64,000 nt of DNA from an uncultured Collinsella sp. (lineage in GTDB: Bacteria; Actinomycetota; Coriobacteriia; Coriobacteriales; Coriobacteriaceae), in the NCBI GenBank assembly GCA_900540995.1, contig UQHO01000005.1, positions 1 through 64,000 of the forward strand, written 5' to 3'. Every line of letters starts with the position of its first letter. Within the stretch, counting starts at the first letter, position 1. The position numbers and the translations under genes are program-made. This document shows positions 42,204 through 49,992 of this stretch, piece after piece. A model generated the notes under the pieces. That model did not search any database. It saw only the letters and a program-made list of their open reading frames with translations, and was not told the DNA's origin.

Positions 42204-44396
42204 TTATAAAGCGTCGGCAGCTATGTGCGCAAGCGCCTCAACAAGTTCCTGCGAGCTCACGGGTTTACTCAGGTGCGCGTCCATGCCCGCCTCACGCGAA
42301 AGCCTGCGGTCGTCGGCAAAGGCGTTGGCACTCACGGCGATAATCGGCGTAGTCGCGGCATCCTCGCGATCGAGTGCTCGAATCTGACGTGTGGCCTCAA
42401 GGCCGTCGATACCGGGCATCATGATGTCCATCAACACCACGTCGTACTCGTGCGGCGCGCTCGCGGCAAACATCTCGACGGCAGACTCACCATCCTTAGC
42501 ATGCGTCACGACGGCACCGGCGCGGGCGAGCGTAAACTGTGCGATCTCGGCATTCAGGTCGTTATCCTCTACGAGCAAAACGCGCAAGCCCTGGAGCGCA
42601 TCGCCGTCGCCCGCATTCACGCGCACTGCCTGAGGAATCTCGGAGCACTTGCACTTCTCAAACGGCAGACGGATGGTAAACGTCGTCCCCTGCCCCAAGA
42701 TGCTCGAAAAGCTCATGGTTCCGCCCATAAGCTCGACCAACTGTTTGGCAATAGGCGCACCCAGGCCAGTTCCCGATGAAGCGCCTTCCACCTGCTGCTC
42801 CTCGCGACAAAACGGCTCGTAGAGGTGCTGTTGAAACTCCTCACTCATGCCAATACCGTTATCGGCGATCGTGTATTCATAGACGGGGACGCCATCCGCT
42901 GGCTCCACCTCGCGGCACACCAGGCGAACATAGCCGCCCTGGCGGTTGTACTTGACGGCATTGCCGGCAATATTGAGCAACAAGCGCTTGAGGTGCGTCA
43001 CGCTCACCCGCGCATAGGGATGATTAAGCGTCTGCTGGTCGCAGATAATTGTCACCAGACGCTCCTCGGCCTGGCGCTCCAGAATATCGCGCACCTCGTG
43101 GTTGAGGGTCACCAAGTTTGTGGGAACAAGCTCCAAATCGACCTGCCCGCTCTCCAGGCGACTCATATCCAGGGCCTCGTTGGCAAGGTCGAGCAGCAGT
43201 CCCGATGCCGTCCAGATCTTTGAGCGGCACTCGGTCTGTTTTTGCAGATCGTCCGCATTGGCATCGCCGACCTCAACCATACCGCGAATGCCGTTGATGG
43301 GCGTGCGCAGATCGTGGCTCATGCGACGCAAAAACTCCGTCTTTGCCGAGTTGGCAGACGAGGCCTCACGCGCTGCCTTTGCCAGTTTGTCGCCATAGTC
43401 GCGCTCCTGCTGCAGCAAGTCCGTCAAGCGTCGACGATCAGCGCGGCGACGCACCATCACAACAACGGCTATAACACCGCTGTAGAGCACCAGCACGCCG
43501 GCAGCAACAGCCGCGACGACCTCAAAGTAGCGCCGCGCCGAGGCATAGGTGTACACGTAGAACCCGCGCGCTTTTCCAAATGTGCCCAAATACCACTCGC
43601 CGCTGGCGTTGACCAGTCGGACTTTGCCGGGCAGGCATCGATCCTTAATACCGTCGACAATAAAGACATCCGTTGCAGGCAGATTGAATACGCCCAATAT
43701 GGTGGGTTCAACGGCATTGGTCGCAACGACCTTGCCATCGCTTTCGATCACGATATTGCCGCTGTCGATGGTCTCATAACCACCGAGCAGGCTCTGCAGT
43801 TTGAGCGTATTGCTTGCAACTGCCTTCGCGCTCTGATGCCTGACCGCGATAACGATGCCCTCGCCATCTTGCCGGGTCACGCAACCAATGTCTGCAACCG
43901 AATCATCCGAAAGCGTAATGCGGGCGGTATAGGACTTAAGCGGATGGGCTGCCACCTCCAGCACGGGTGCTTCCTTGAGATACGCAGCGAGCGAATCGTA
44001 GCCCACGCCATCCGTCGAGGACTCGGACACCAAATTGCCCGATGCGTCCGTCACGATCAGTGCGCTCACGTTGAACTGGTCGGCATATTGCTCCAGCATG
44101 GCGTTATCCACCGAACCGTCGCGCTCCATATCGCGCGCTGTCTCTCCGGCGATCTCCATAACGCGAATCAGGTTTTTGGTCGTATAGGCGCTATTGAATG
44201 CATCGTAGGAAAGGCTCTGCGTCGCCACGTAATCGACAACGTCGGCAAAGCGCTGCTCGGCTTGGGCCGTCGTGTAACCGTAGCTCATCATGCCGGCAAC
44301 AACCGAGAGCGCTATCCCCAGCAGTGCGACAAGAAGCCACGCACCTGCCGAACGATCGCCCCGCTCCTGAGCGGCGTGGTCGGGCGCATCGATCAT
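42204..44396 (-). CDS. Hybrid histidine kinase with extracytoplasmic sensor domain
   Basis: A 730-aa sensor. TM1 (about 19-42), an extracytoplasmic sensor of roughly 240 residues with a PAS/Cache-like pattern (NVSALIVTDASGNLVSE), TM2 (about 289-312), a coiled linker, HisKA with MSHDLRTPING (His361), HATPase (NAVKYNRQGG, DNGIGMSEEF, GTGLGAPIAK) and a receiver with VLLVEDNDLN and LMDIMMPG (Asp657). The ATG overlaps the stop of the upstream solute-binding lipoprotein gene, so that protein is probably its partner sensor. It is a paralogue of the kinase at 38807 with the sensor split off. Confidence 0.9.
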   Translation of the reverse strand: MIDAPDHAAQERGDRSAGAWLLVALLGIALSVVAGMMSYGYTTAQAEQRFADVVDYVATQSLSYDAFNSAYTTKNLIRVMEIAGETARDMERDGSVDNAMLEQYADQFNVSALIVTDASGNLVSESSTDGVGYDSLAAYLKEAPVLEVAAHPLKSYTARITLSDDSVADIGCVTRQDGEGIVIAVRHQSAKAVASNTLKLQSLLGGYETIDSGNIVIESDGKVVATNAVEPTILGVFNLPATDVFIVDGIKDRCLPGKVRLVNASGEWYLGTFGKARGFYVYTYASARRYFEVVAAVAAGVLVLYSGVIAVVVMVRRRADRRRLTDLLQQERDYGDKLAKAAREASSANSAKTEFLRRMSHDLRTPINGIRGMVEVGDANADDLQKQTECRSKIWTASGLLLDLANEALDMSRLESGQVDLELVPTNLVTLNHEVRDILERQAEERLVTIICDQQTLNHPYARVSVTHLKRLLLNIAGNAVKYNRQGGYVRLVCREVEPADGVPVYEYTIADNGIGMSEEFQQHLYEPFCREEQQVEGASSGTGLGAPIAKQLVELMGGTMSFSSILGQGTTFTIRLPFEKCKCSEIPQAVRVNAGDGDALQGLRVLLVEDNDLNAEIAQFTLARAGAVVTHAKDGESAVEMFAASAPHEYDVVLMDIMMPGIDGLEATRQIRALDREDAATTPIIAVSANAFADDRRLSREAGMDAHLSKPVSSQELVEALAHIAADAL

Positions 44397-45262
44397 GACA
44401 GGCCCTCCATATTCAAAAATGGCGAAGGGTCATCAAAGTACTTTGACACCAGACGTTCCATGGTGCCGTCGGCTAGCATTTCTTGGTAGGCACGGGTGAG
44501 CTTGACGTCGATGCCGCGCGTATCGTTGATATCGAAAGCGGTGCCCAAACCAACCTCTAGCAGCGGCTCATCCAGAATACGATACGTCACGCCATAGTCT
44601 TTTTCGTAGGTGAGCAGCGAGGACTCATGCGCGGCGATGGCGTCGACCAGGCCCTCGACGAGCGCCGGGTTCAGGTACGAGCGGTCCGAGAAGCTGTAGA
44701 GCTCCTTGATCTGCGGAACGTTTTCATTTACGCGATTGAGCAAAATGTCCTCGGGCTTGGTGGTGGACTGGACCGCCACGACTTTATCCTCAAGATCGGC
44801 AAGCGTGTAGATATCGCTCTGGGGATCGACCGCGGCTACCTGGCGGCTCGCAAGGTACGGGCCGGCCCAACGATACTCGTTTTCGCGACCCGTCATGCTA
44901 AAGCTGCCCATGACACAATCGAGTTCGCCGCTCCCCAGCAGCTCTTTCTTCTTTTCCCAATCGATCAGCTGGTATTTTGGCTTGTAGCCAATGCGGGCCA
45001 AAGCCTCGGTCAATATCTCGACATCCAGGCCAACGATATCACCGTACTCGTCGGTATATACAAACGGTGGATAGAGGTCGCTGCCAACGTTGAGCGTCTT
45101 AAGATCATCGTCTTTGACCTGCGAGGCGCCCAGACCTTCTAATGCAGACGTCGAGGCTTCGTCATTACGCCCAGAACAGCCAGCTATCGCTACGACAAAG
45201 GCGCTCGCCACTGCAAGCGCAACAAACAACGATATGGCAACCGAGCAGCGAGGTCTTTTCAT
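44393..45262 (-). CDS. Solute-binding lipoprotein (SBP_bac_3 family)
   Basis: A 289-aa amino-acid-type binding protein. The lipobox VAIAGC (Cys about 29) anchors it. LKTLNVGSDLYPPFVYTDEY and DIVGLDVEILTEALARIGYK are standard. No ABC transporter is nearby; the next gene, overlapping by 4 nt, is a hybrid histidine kinase. This suggests a ligand-sensing receptor complex rather than uptake. ATG 45262 is preferred to 45340, as the lipoprotein signal then begins MKRPR. Confidence 0.88.
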   Translation of the reverse strand: MKRPRCSVAISLFVALAVASAFVVAIAGCSGRNDEASTSALEGLGASQVKDDDLKTLNVGSDLYPPFVYTDEYGDIVGLDVEILTEALARIGYKPKYQLIDWEKKKELLGSGELDCVMGSFSMTGRENEYRWAGPYLASRQVAAVDPQSDIYTLADLEDKVVAVQSTTKPEDILLNRVNENVPQIKELYSFSDRSYLNPALVEGLVDAIAAHESSLLTYEKDYGVTYRILDEPLLEVGLGTAFDINDTRGIDVKLTRAYQEMLADGTMERLVSKYFDDPSPFLNMEGLS

Positions 45263-45358
45263 CGAGCTCCAGAAAATCCTATTCACAGACTGAAACGGTA
45301 GAAAATAATTAATAGCAAACGAAACCACACGAGTGCCCAATGGTTACAGACGTTTTAC

Positions 45359-45399
45359 CATGCGGGCCTTCTAGCCGACTTGGCAGAAGGCCCCGCATG
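45359..45399 (-). terminator. Terminator after the PatB-like gene
   Basis: CATGCGGGCCTTCT and AGAAGGCCCCGCATG form a 14-bp stem with one bulged base. It lies 11 bp beyond the aminotransferase stop. Confidence 0.7.
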
Positions 45400-45409
45400 C
45401 AGCGCGCAC

Positions 45410-46624
45410 TTACCGTGCATTAAAAACGTAGCGGTCCAGGCGGTCGCACGCTTCCCTCACGCGCGAAAGCGGCAGCGCCAGATTCACGCGAATGTGGCAG
45501 GGCCCGTGGAACGGGCGGCCGTCCTGATACCCCACGCCCACGCGCGCCCCCTCGTCGAGCAGCCACTGAATATCGCGGCCATGCTCGCGGCACCACTCGG
45601 TGCAGTCCAGAAACACCATGTAGGTGCCCTGCGGACGCGAAAACGTGACGCCCTTCCAATGTTTTTCTGCATGCGTGCAGAAGTACTCGATATTGCCGGC
45701 AAGCACCTGGTTGAGCTCGTCCACCCACTCGTAGCCTTGCGGCTGGTAGGCACCGATAAGCGCATGCATGGAGAGGACATTCATCTCGTTGTAGTGAGTC
45801 TTGTTGGACACGGCGCACACGCGGTCGCGCAACGTCTCGTTATAGATGATGTGGTAGCTGCCGACCAGGCCCGCCAGGTTGAACGTCTTGCTGGGCGCGT
45901 AGAGGGCAACCGTGCGCATGCGGGCATCCTCGCTCACCGACTGCGTCGGGATATGCTTGTGACCCGGCAGGATGATATCGGACCAAATCTCATCCGAGAT
46001 CACCACGCAATCGTGCTGGCGATAGATATCCATGGCGTGCTCGATCTCGTCGCGCTCCCATACGCGGCCGCAGGGATTGTGCGGCGAGCAGAACACCGCG
46101 GCATGGATATGGTTTTGGGCGAGCTTTTGCTCCATGTCCTCAAAGTCCATACGCCACACGCCTTGGTCGTCGAGCCTAAGCGGGCTGTGGACAATGCGAT
46201 AGCCCGCAGCCTCGATGGACTTGGTAAAGCCGATGTAGGTGGGACTGTGGACCAGCACCGCATCGCCCGGCTGGACATATGCGCGCAACGTCGACACGAC
46301 ACCGCCCAGCACGCCGTTTTCGTAGCCGATATGCTCCGGCGCCAAGCCCTCAACGCCATTGCGACGGCTCTGCCATTCGATGATGCAGTCGAAGTACTCG
46401 GGACGCGGATTGAAATAGCCAAACATGGGGTGCTGGGCACGCTGAATGATGTACTCCTGGACTGTGGGCACCGTGGCAAAGTTCATGTCCGCCACCCACA
46501 TGGGGATGCGGTCGAAGCCCTCGTCGGGTGCGTTCGGAGCCATGTCGGGAATCTCGCCCCAGGAGTCAACGGCGATGGCGTCCATGCCGTGGCGGTCGAT
46601 AAGCGAAGTAAAGTCGTATTTCAT
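45410..46624 (-). CDS. PatB/MalY-type PLP C-S lyase or aminotransferase
   Basis: A 404-aa fold-type I PLP enzyme. IPMWVADMNF (about 40-49) is the MalY/PatB N-terminal hallmark. SPHNPCGRVW, ISDEIWSDI and the PLP lysine in APSKTFNLAG (about residue 245) complete the active site. Such enzymes cleave cystathionine or Cys conjugates to thiols; some also repress MalT. C-terminal RVNLALPLSRV matches the substrate-carboxylate Arg. Monocistronic, ending at a terminator. Confidence 0.9.
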   Translation of the reverse strand: MKYDFTSLIDRHGMDAIAVDSWGEIPDMAPNAPDEGFDRIPMWVADMNFATVPTVQEYIIQRAQHPMFGYFNPRPEYFDCIIEWQSRRNGVEGLAPEHIGYENGVLGGVVSTLRAYVQPGDAVLVHSPTYIGFTKSIEAAGYRIVHSPLRLDDQGVWRMDFEDMEQKLAQNHIHAAVFCSPHNPCGRVWERDEIEHAMDIYRQHDCVVISDEIWSDIILPGHKHIPTQSVSEDARMRTVALYAPSKTFNLAGLVGSYHIIYNETLRDRVCAVSNKTHYNEMNVLSMHALIGAYQPQGYEWVDELNQVLAGNIEYFCTHAEKHWKGVTFSRPQGTYMVFLDCTEWCREHGRDIQWLLDEGARVGVGYQDGRPFHGPCHIRVNLALPLSRVREACDRLDRYVFNAR

Positions 46625-46736
46625 GCTGAGCTCCCATGCAAAGCGGGTTGTTTTGGTAGGCGTTATTGTCCACCAGCGTGGGCGGTTTTGGCATGAGGTT
46701 TGGCGTTGAATTTGGCGGGTGCAAACGAATGACCGG

Positions 46737-47474
46737 TTAGTCTCGCGCGTCGGTGATGGCGGTTATCGTCAACCTGGTTCCGTCAACGGTAAAAGACACG
46801 TCGAGTCCGGCGTATGCCAAGTGATAAACGCGGTTTGGCTCGTGCTTGCTGCCTGCGCGACGCGGATCTTGGCGAAGGACCTCGACCAGGCCGGGGAGCT
46901 TTGCGGGCGGGACCATGTCCTGCAGCGTTTGCGGGAGCTCGACATCGAGCTCTTGCCACGGAGCATCCTCAATCCAGCCGCCGGTCGCATCCGGGTGGCA
47001 GTCCGCAAACGGAATGTAGGGCTTAATGTCGTAGATGGGCGTGCCGTCGCGCAGATCGGCCCCCAGCACATGGATGATGGGACCATTGCCGGTGAGCTCG
47101 ACGCGATCGAGCTTGACGCAGGTAAGCCCAATGGAATTAGGGCGAAACGGACTGCGCGTGGCAAAGACGCCCACGCGCTCGGCTCCGCCCAGACGCGGCG
47201 GGCGCACGGTCTTCGACCACTTGACGTTGGTGCCGGACCTGTCCTGCGACTTGGCATCGGCAGCTATGTCCTTAGCCGTGCCGCCGGGCGTTCCGTTTTC
47301 GAAGCGCCACAGCAGCCACAGGTGAGAGAAGGAGTCCAGACCCTCAACCGCTGCATTGGAGGCAAATTCCGGCTCGAAAACGATGCGTCCCTGCAGATGA
47401 GGCGCCAAAAAGCTGTTGCGCGGAATGCCGAACTTCTGCGGCAGGTCGGTATGTATGTGTGCAATAGGTTCCAT
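46737..47474 (-). CDS. trmO: tRNA N6-threonylcarbamoyladenosine methyltransferase TrmO
   Basis: A 245-aa protein of the TsaA/YaeB family, which methylates t6A37 in tRNA-Thr using SAM. SHLWLLWRF (about 49-57), VGVFATRSPFRPNSIGLT (about 99-116) and YDIKPYIPFAD (about 146-156) are the defining motifs of the beta-barrel SAM fold. Start ATG 47474 (MEPIAHI) fits the family; ATG 47483 is nine bases further. Neither has a strong ribosome site. Longer in-frame sequence to 48335 is antisense to the regulator and excluded. Confidence 0.92.
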   Translation of the reverse strand: MEPIAHIHTDLPQKFGIPRNSFLAPHLQGRIVFEPEFASNAAVEGLDSFSHLWLLWRFENGTPGGTAKDIAADAKSQDRSGTNVKWSKTVRPPRLGGAERVGVFATRSPFRPNSIGLTCVKLDRVELTGNGPIIHVLGADLRDGTPIYDIKPYIPFADCHPDATGGWIEDAPWQELDVELPQTLQDMVPPAKLPGLVEVLRQDPRRAGSKHEPNRVYHLAYAGLDVSFTVDGTRLTITAITDARD

Positions 47475-47615
47475 GCCGGTCATTGTACGGCATGGAGGCG
47501 TGGGGCGTTGCGCGCAATTCTTCGCCGCGGTCCCCCGTCGTGCAACCAACGGTTGCTTGGAAGGGCACCTGCCGCCGCGTATGCTTAAGCCATCAACCAG
47601 CAGAAAGGAGCCGCT

Positions 47616-48443
47616 ATGGCCTTTGCAGAAAAGCTCATCGCTGTCCGTCGCGCCCATCACCTTACCCAAGAGCAGCTCGCCGCCAAACTCTTTGTCACGC
47701 GCCAAGCCGTCAGCCGTTGGGAGCGCGACGAGGTCACCCCGGGCATCGACATGATGAAGCTCATTGCCGCCGTAACCGGAGAGCCGTTGTCCCACCTGCT
47801 CGAAATGCCCGAGCATTATTGCCAGAGCTGCGGCATGATACTCACGCCCGACGACTGCGGCACCGATGCCACGGGCGCCACGACCGACCATTACTGCAAG
47901 TGGTGCTACGACCACGGCAAGTACACCTACGACACCACCATGGAGGCGATGATCGAGGATTGTGCCCCGCGACTGGCGCAAAACACCGGCATGTCGCTCG
48001 ACGAAGCCGTCTCGCTCATGGGCGCCGTCCTGCCGCAACTGGAGCGCTGGCGCACCGTGCAGGAAAACGAGGAGCGCTACGGCTCCGAAGCGCGGGTGCG
48101 CTATGGCGATGAGGCTATCGATGCAGCAAACGAAGCACTGCTGGATATGGACCCCGAGACATGGAACGACATGAAGGAACTTGAACGCGCTATTCTGGGT
48201 CAACTCTCGATTGCCATGGGCGATGGCGATGCGAATGGAAGCGAGGCTCGCAAGCTTGTCGCGATGCATCGTCGCTGGATTGCTCTCAACTGGGGATGCG
48301 AGCCCCAAGACGAGGCGTACCTGGGCCTCGCCCACGGCTATCTTGCCGACCAGCGCTTTGTTGACTACTACGACAAGCCCTGCGGCACCGGAGCCACGGC
48401 GTTTCTGGTTCAGGCCATCGAGTCGTCACTGGTCCGCGCATAG
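47616..48443 (+). CDS. XRE-zinc ribbon-TipAS fusion regulator
   Basis: A 275-aa protein with three parts. Residues 1-62 are a Cro/CI-type HTH (LTQEQLAAKLFVTRQAVSRW). Residues 66-100 hold a putative zinc ribbon with C69-x2-C72, C81 and C94-x2-C97. Residues about 145-272 match the TipAS antibiotic-recognition pattern, with RYGDEAIDAANEALLDMDPE, VAMHRRWIALNWGCEP, RFVDYYDKPCG and FLVQAIES. TipAS usually follows a MerR HTH and binds thiopeptides. AAAGGAG precedes ATG. The glutaredoxin gene follows 51 nt downstream and trmO is divergent. Confidence 0.85.
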   Translation: MAFAEKLIAVRRAHHLTQEQLAAKLFVTRQAVSRWERDEVTPGIDMMKLIAAVTGEPLSHLLEMPEHYCQSCGMILTPDDCGTDATGATTDHYCKWCYDHGKYTYDTTMEAMIEDCAPRLAQNTGMSLDEAVSLMGAVLPQLERWRTVQENEERYGSEARVRYGDEAIDAANEALLDMDPETWNDMKELERAILGQLSIAMGDGDANGSEARKLVAMHRRWIALNWGCEPQDEAYLGLAHGYLADQRFVDYYDKPCGTGATAFLVQAIESSLVRA

Positions 48444-48494
48444 ACCGCGGCAGCTTTGGGTATTTCAATCGAAACCTCAACCGATTGGAGACCT

Positions 48495-48740
48495 ATGGCT
48501 ACTGATCACGAGCTCGTGCTCTACGTTATGACCGGCTGCCCGTATTGCATAAAGGTCAAGCGCTTTTTGGCCGATAGCAGCGTGACCATTCCCGAACGCA
48601 ATATCTCGACCGATACCGAAGCCGAGCAGACACTCATCGCCGTCGGCGGAAAACGCCAGGTTCCCTGCTTGTTCATCGACGGCAAGCCGCTTTACGAGTC
48701 AAGCGACATCATCGCATGGGTGCAGGAGAATCTGCTCTAG
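48495..48740 (+). CDS. Glutaredoxin-like protein
   Basis: An 81-aa thioredoxin-fold protein with CPYC (C15, C18) after LYVMTG, QVPCLFIDG (cis-Pro loop) and YESSDIIAW. It has the dithiol glutaredoxin/NrdH-like size. ATG 48495 follows TTGGAG; the frame from 48456 is longer but unsupported. It is downstream of the XRE-TipAS gene and possibly co-transcribed. Confidence 0.9.
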   Translation: MATDHELVLYVMTGCPYCIKVKRFLADSSVTIPERNISTDTEAEQTLIAVGGKRQVPCLFIDGKPLYESSDIIAWVQENLL

Positions 48741-48787
48741 TGCGCACACTCTGTCCGTCCAGGGACCCAGCCCATACGGCCCAAACA

Positions 48788-48842
48788 TGTACGCCAGCAT
48801 CCAAAGTCGACCATTTCCGACATCTTTGGATGCTGGCGTACA
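48788..48842. repeat. GCATCCAAAG hairpin repeat, copy 1
   Basis: TGTACGCCAGCATCCAAAG and its exact reverse complement (19-bp arms) flank a 17-nt loop, followed by GCTTTT. A second copy with a few mismatches in the arms is at 49868-49922, in the same orientation. It is 47 bp after the glutaredoxin stop, so it may terminate that gene. Confidence 0.85.
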
Positions 48843-48934
48843 GCTTTTGGGTAGCCATGGACGCTCTTAGCCGACTAATTGTTTGAGGCGACCTTTGGAT
48901 TATGGCTGTTTGACGCCTCTGGAAAGGTTTCCGA

Positions 48935-49178
48935 GAGGGCTGTGGTCAAAAAAGGGCAAATATGAGTACTGCTACCTGTTTAGTAGCAGCGATTTTGATC
49001 ACTTCAGGAACTATTCAACGTTCCACTCGTCCGCAGACGACGTTATTTCTCCTCATATGTTCAATAAAAGTAGCTCCTAATGGGAACAAATCTCATCAGG
49101 AGCTGCTATTTATAGCAAAATAAATGCAACCATAATGGCAACAGTACTCATATTTGCCCTTTTTTGACCACGACCCTC
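48935..49178. mobile_element. MITE-like element with 37-nt inverted termini
   Basis: GAGGGCTGTGGTC... (48935-48971) and its inverted copy (49142-49178) match at 35 of 37 positions, including a perfect 30-nt core. The element is 244 bp, AT-richer than its surroundings, and holds an inner hairpin AGTAGCTCCT/AGGAGCTGCT (49069-49107). No transposase is encoded. Short ORFs on both strands both contain WSKKGKYEYC because they read the inverted ends; I do not accept them as genes. Confidence 0.75.
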
Positions 49179-49273
49179 CAGAATAGTCGCTGAGAACGAC
49201 ACTAAATGACAAAATCCGGCACTTGGACGTTCTTATATGAGTAGCCATTGAAGGACACCTAACGACTACTCCC

Positions 49274-49298
49274 ATTCGCGACACACTGTGTCGCGAAT
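49274..49298. repeat. 25-bp near-perfect palindrome
   Basis: ATTCGCGACACA and its exact reverse complement TGTGTCGCGAAT flank a single C. With a one-base centre it cannot form a normal hairpin loop and is more like a dyad protein-binding site. It lies in the gene-free 834-bp gap 48741-49574. Confidence 0.7.
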
Positions 49299-49499
49299 TA
49301 AGCTGGTCCCATTACCGAAGACCAGTGAGAGTTCCTGCCCAGAATCTCGATAGCTTAATAAAGCGCTCCCCTCCGGAAGTTCAATGAGCATCCAAATTCC
49401 AAGCTGAAAAGCAAAGGAGTAGCGAAGCCGTCAATGCTCATTTCCTATCGAACAGGAGGGTCAAAACAAGCTAATTAGCCCGATAAACTGCTTGTATTT

Positions 49500-49521
49500 T
49501 TGTCTACAAAATTGTATACAA
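49500..49521 (+). promoter_or_regulatory. Tandem operator of the ribbon-helix-helix gene
   Basis: TTGTCTACAA and TTGTATACAA, two near-palindromic 10-mers 2 bp apart, lie 54 bp upstream of the ATG at 49575. Paired short dyads of this kind are typical for autoregulating RHH antitoxins. Confidence 0.6.
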
Positions 49522-49574
49522 AAAGAGAATCCGAGAACCGGCGCTCGACATTATATCGATCGATAGGAGGCGCT

Positions 49575-49841
49575 ATGGACGCTAAGCAGCTCGAAAAGAT
49601 GATGGGGTTTGCTCCCGGAGAGTTGGAGAAAGCCGCAGAGGCATACGAAAAAGATGGGTGGCCGAAGGGTCGCACCATCAAGCTGGGAAGGCCGTCGATC
49701 TCTGATGAGCCAAGCGCTGTTTTATCGGCACGTGTGGGTGAATCGGTCCTTGAAGCCTTTGACGCAAAAGCAAAGCGCCATGGGCAAACACGCACGGAGC
49801 GACTCAGAGAGCTCATCACGCTCGACGCAATGATTGCCTAG
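49575..49841 (+). CDS. Ribbon-helix-helix-like protein, possible orphan antitoxin
   Basis: An 88-aa protein. The N-terminus (MDAKQLEKMMGFAPGELEKA) is helical. The C-terminal half (SAVLSARVGESVLEAFDAKAKRHG then TRTERLRELI) has the strand-helix-helix pattern of MetJ/Arc-type DNA-binding domains. TAGGAGG precedes ATG. Tandem TTGTMTACAA dyads upstream suggest self-repression. No toxin follows: the next gene is dus on the opposite strand, after a hairpin repeat. It may be solitary or its toxin has been lost. Confidence 0.72.
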   Translation: MDAKQLEKMMGFAPGELEKAAEAYEKDGWPKGRTIKLGRPSISDEPSAVLSARVGESVLEAFDAKAKRHGQTRTERLRELITLDAMIA

Positions 49842-49867
49842 ACTCCACTCCCCCGCCGACCCAAACA

Positions 49868-49922
49868 TATACGCTGGCATCCAAAGTCGACATCTTTCGA
49901 CATCTTTGGATGCTGGTGTACA
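49868..49922. repeat. GCATCCAAAG hairpin repeat, copy 2
   Basis: TATACGCTGGCATCCAAAG and CTTTGGATGCTGGTGTACA match copy 1 at 48788-48842, including the flanking CCCAAACAT and CAGCTTTT. It starts 26 bp after the RHH stop. With copy 1 it brackets a 1.1-kb segment. Confidence 0.82.
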
Positions 49923-49935
49923 GCTTTTTGCTACA

Positions 49936-49992
49936 TAGTCGTTGGGGACGTCCTTAAATGACCAGTCGTTAAAGAACGCCCCCGATGACTAG
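49936..49992. repeat. CTAGTCATT palindromic repeat, copy 2
   Basis: TAGTCGTTGGGGACGTCC... and ...AAAGAACGCCCCCGATGACTA form an imperfect inverted repeat with the same TGACCAGTCGTT centre as copy 1 (24310-24366). It ends exactly at the dus stop codon. Confidence 0.72.

Noticed and set aside
48883..49284. Two short ORFs (65 and 62 codons) with shared WSKKGKYEYC
   Set aside because: They read the two inverted ends of the 244-bp palindromic element; symmetry explains the similarity.
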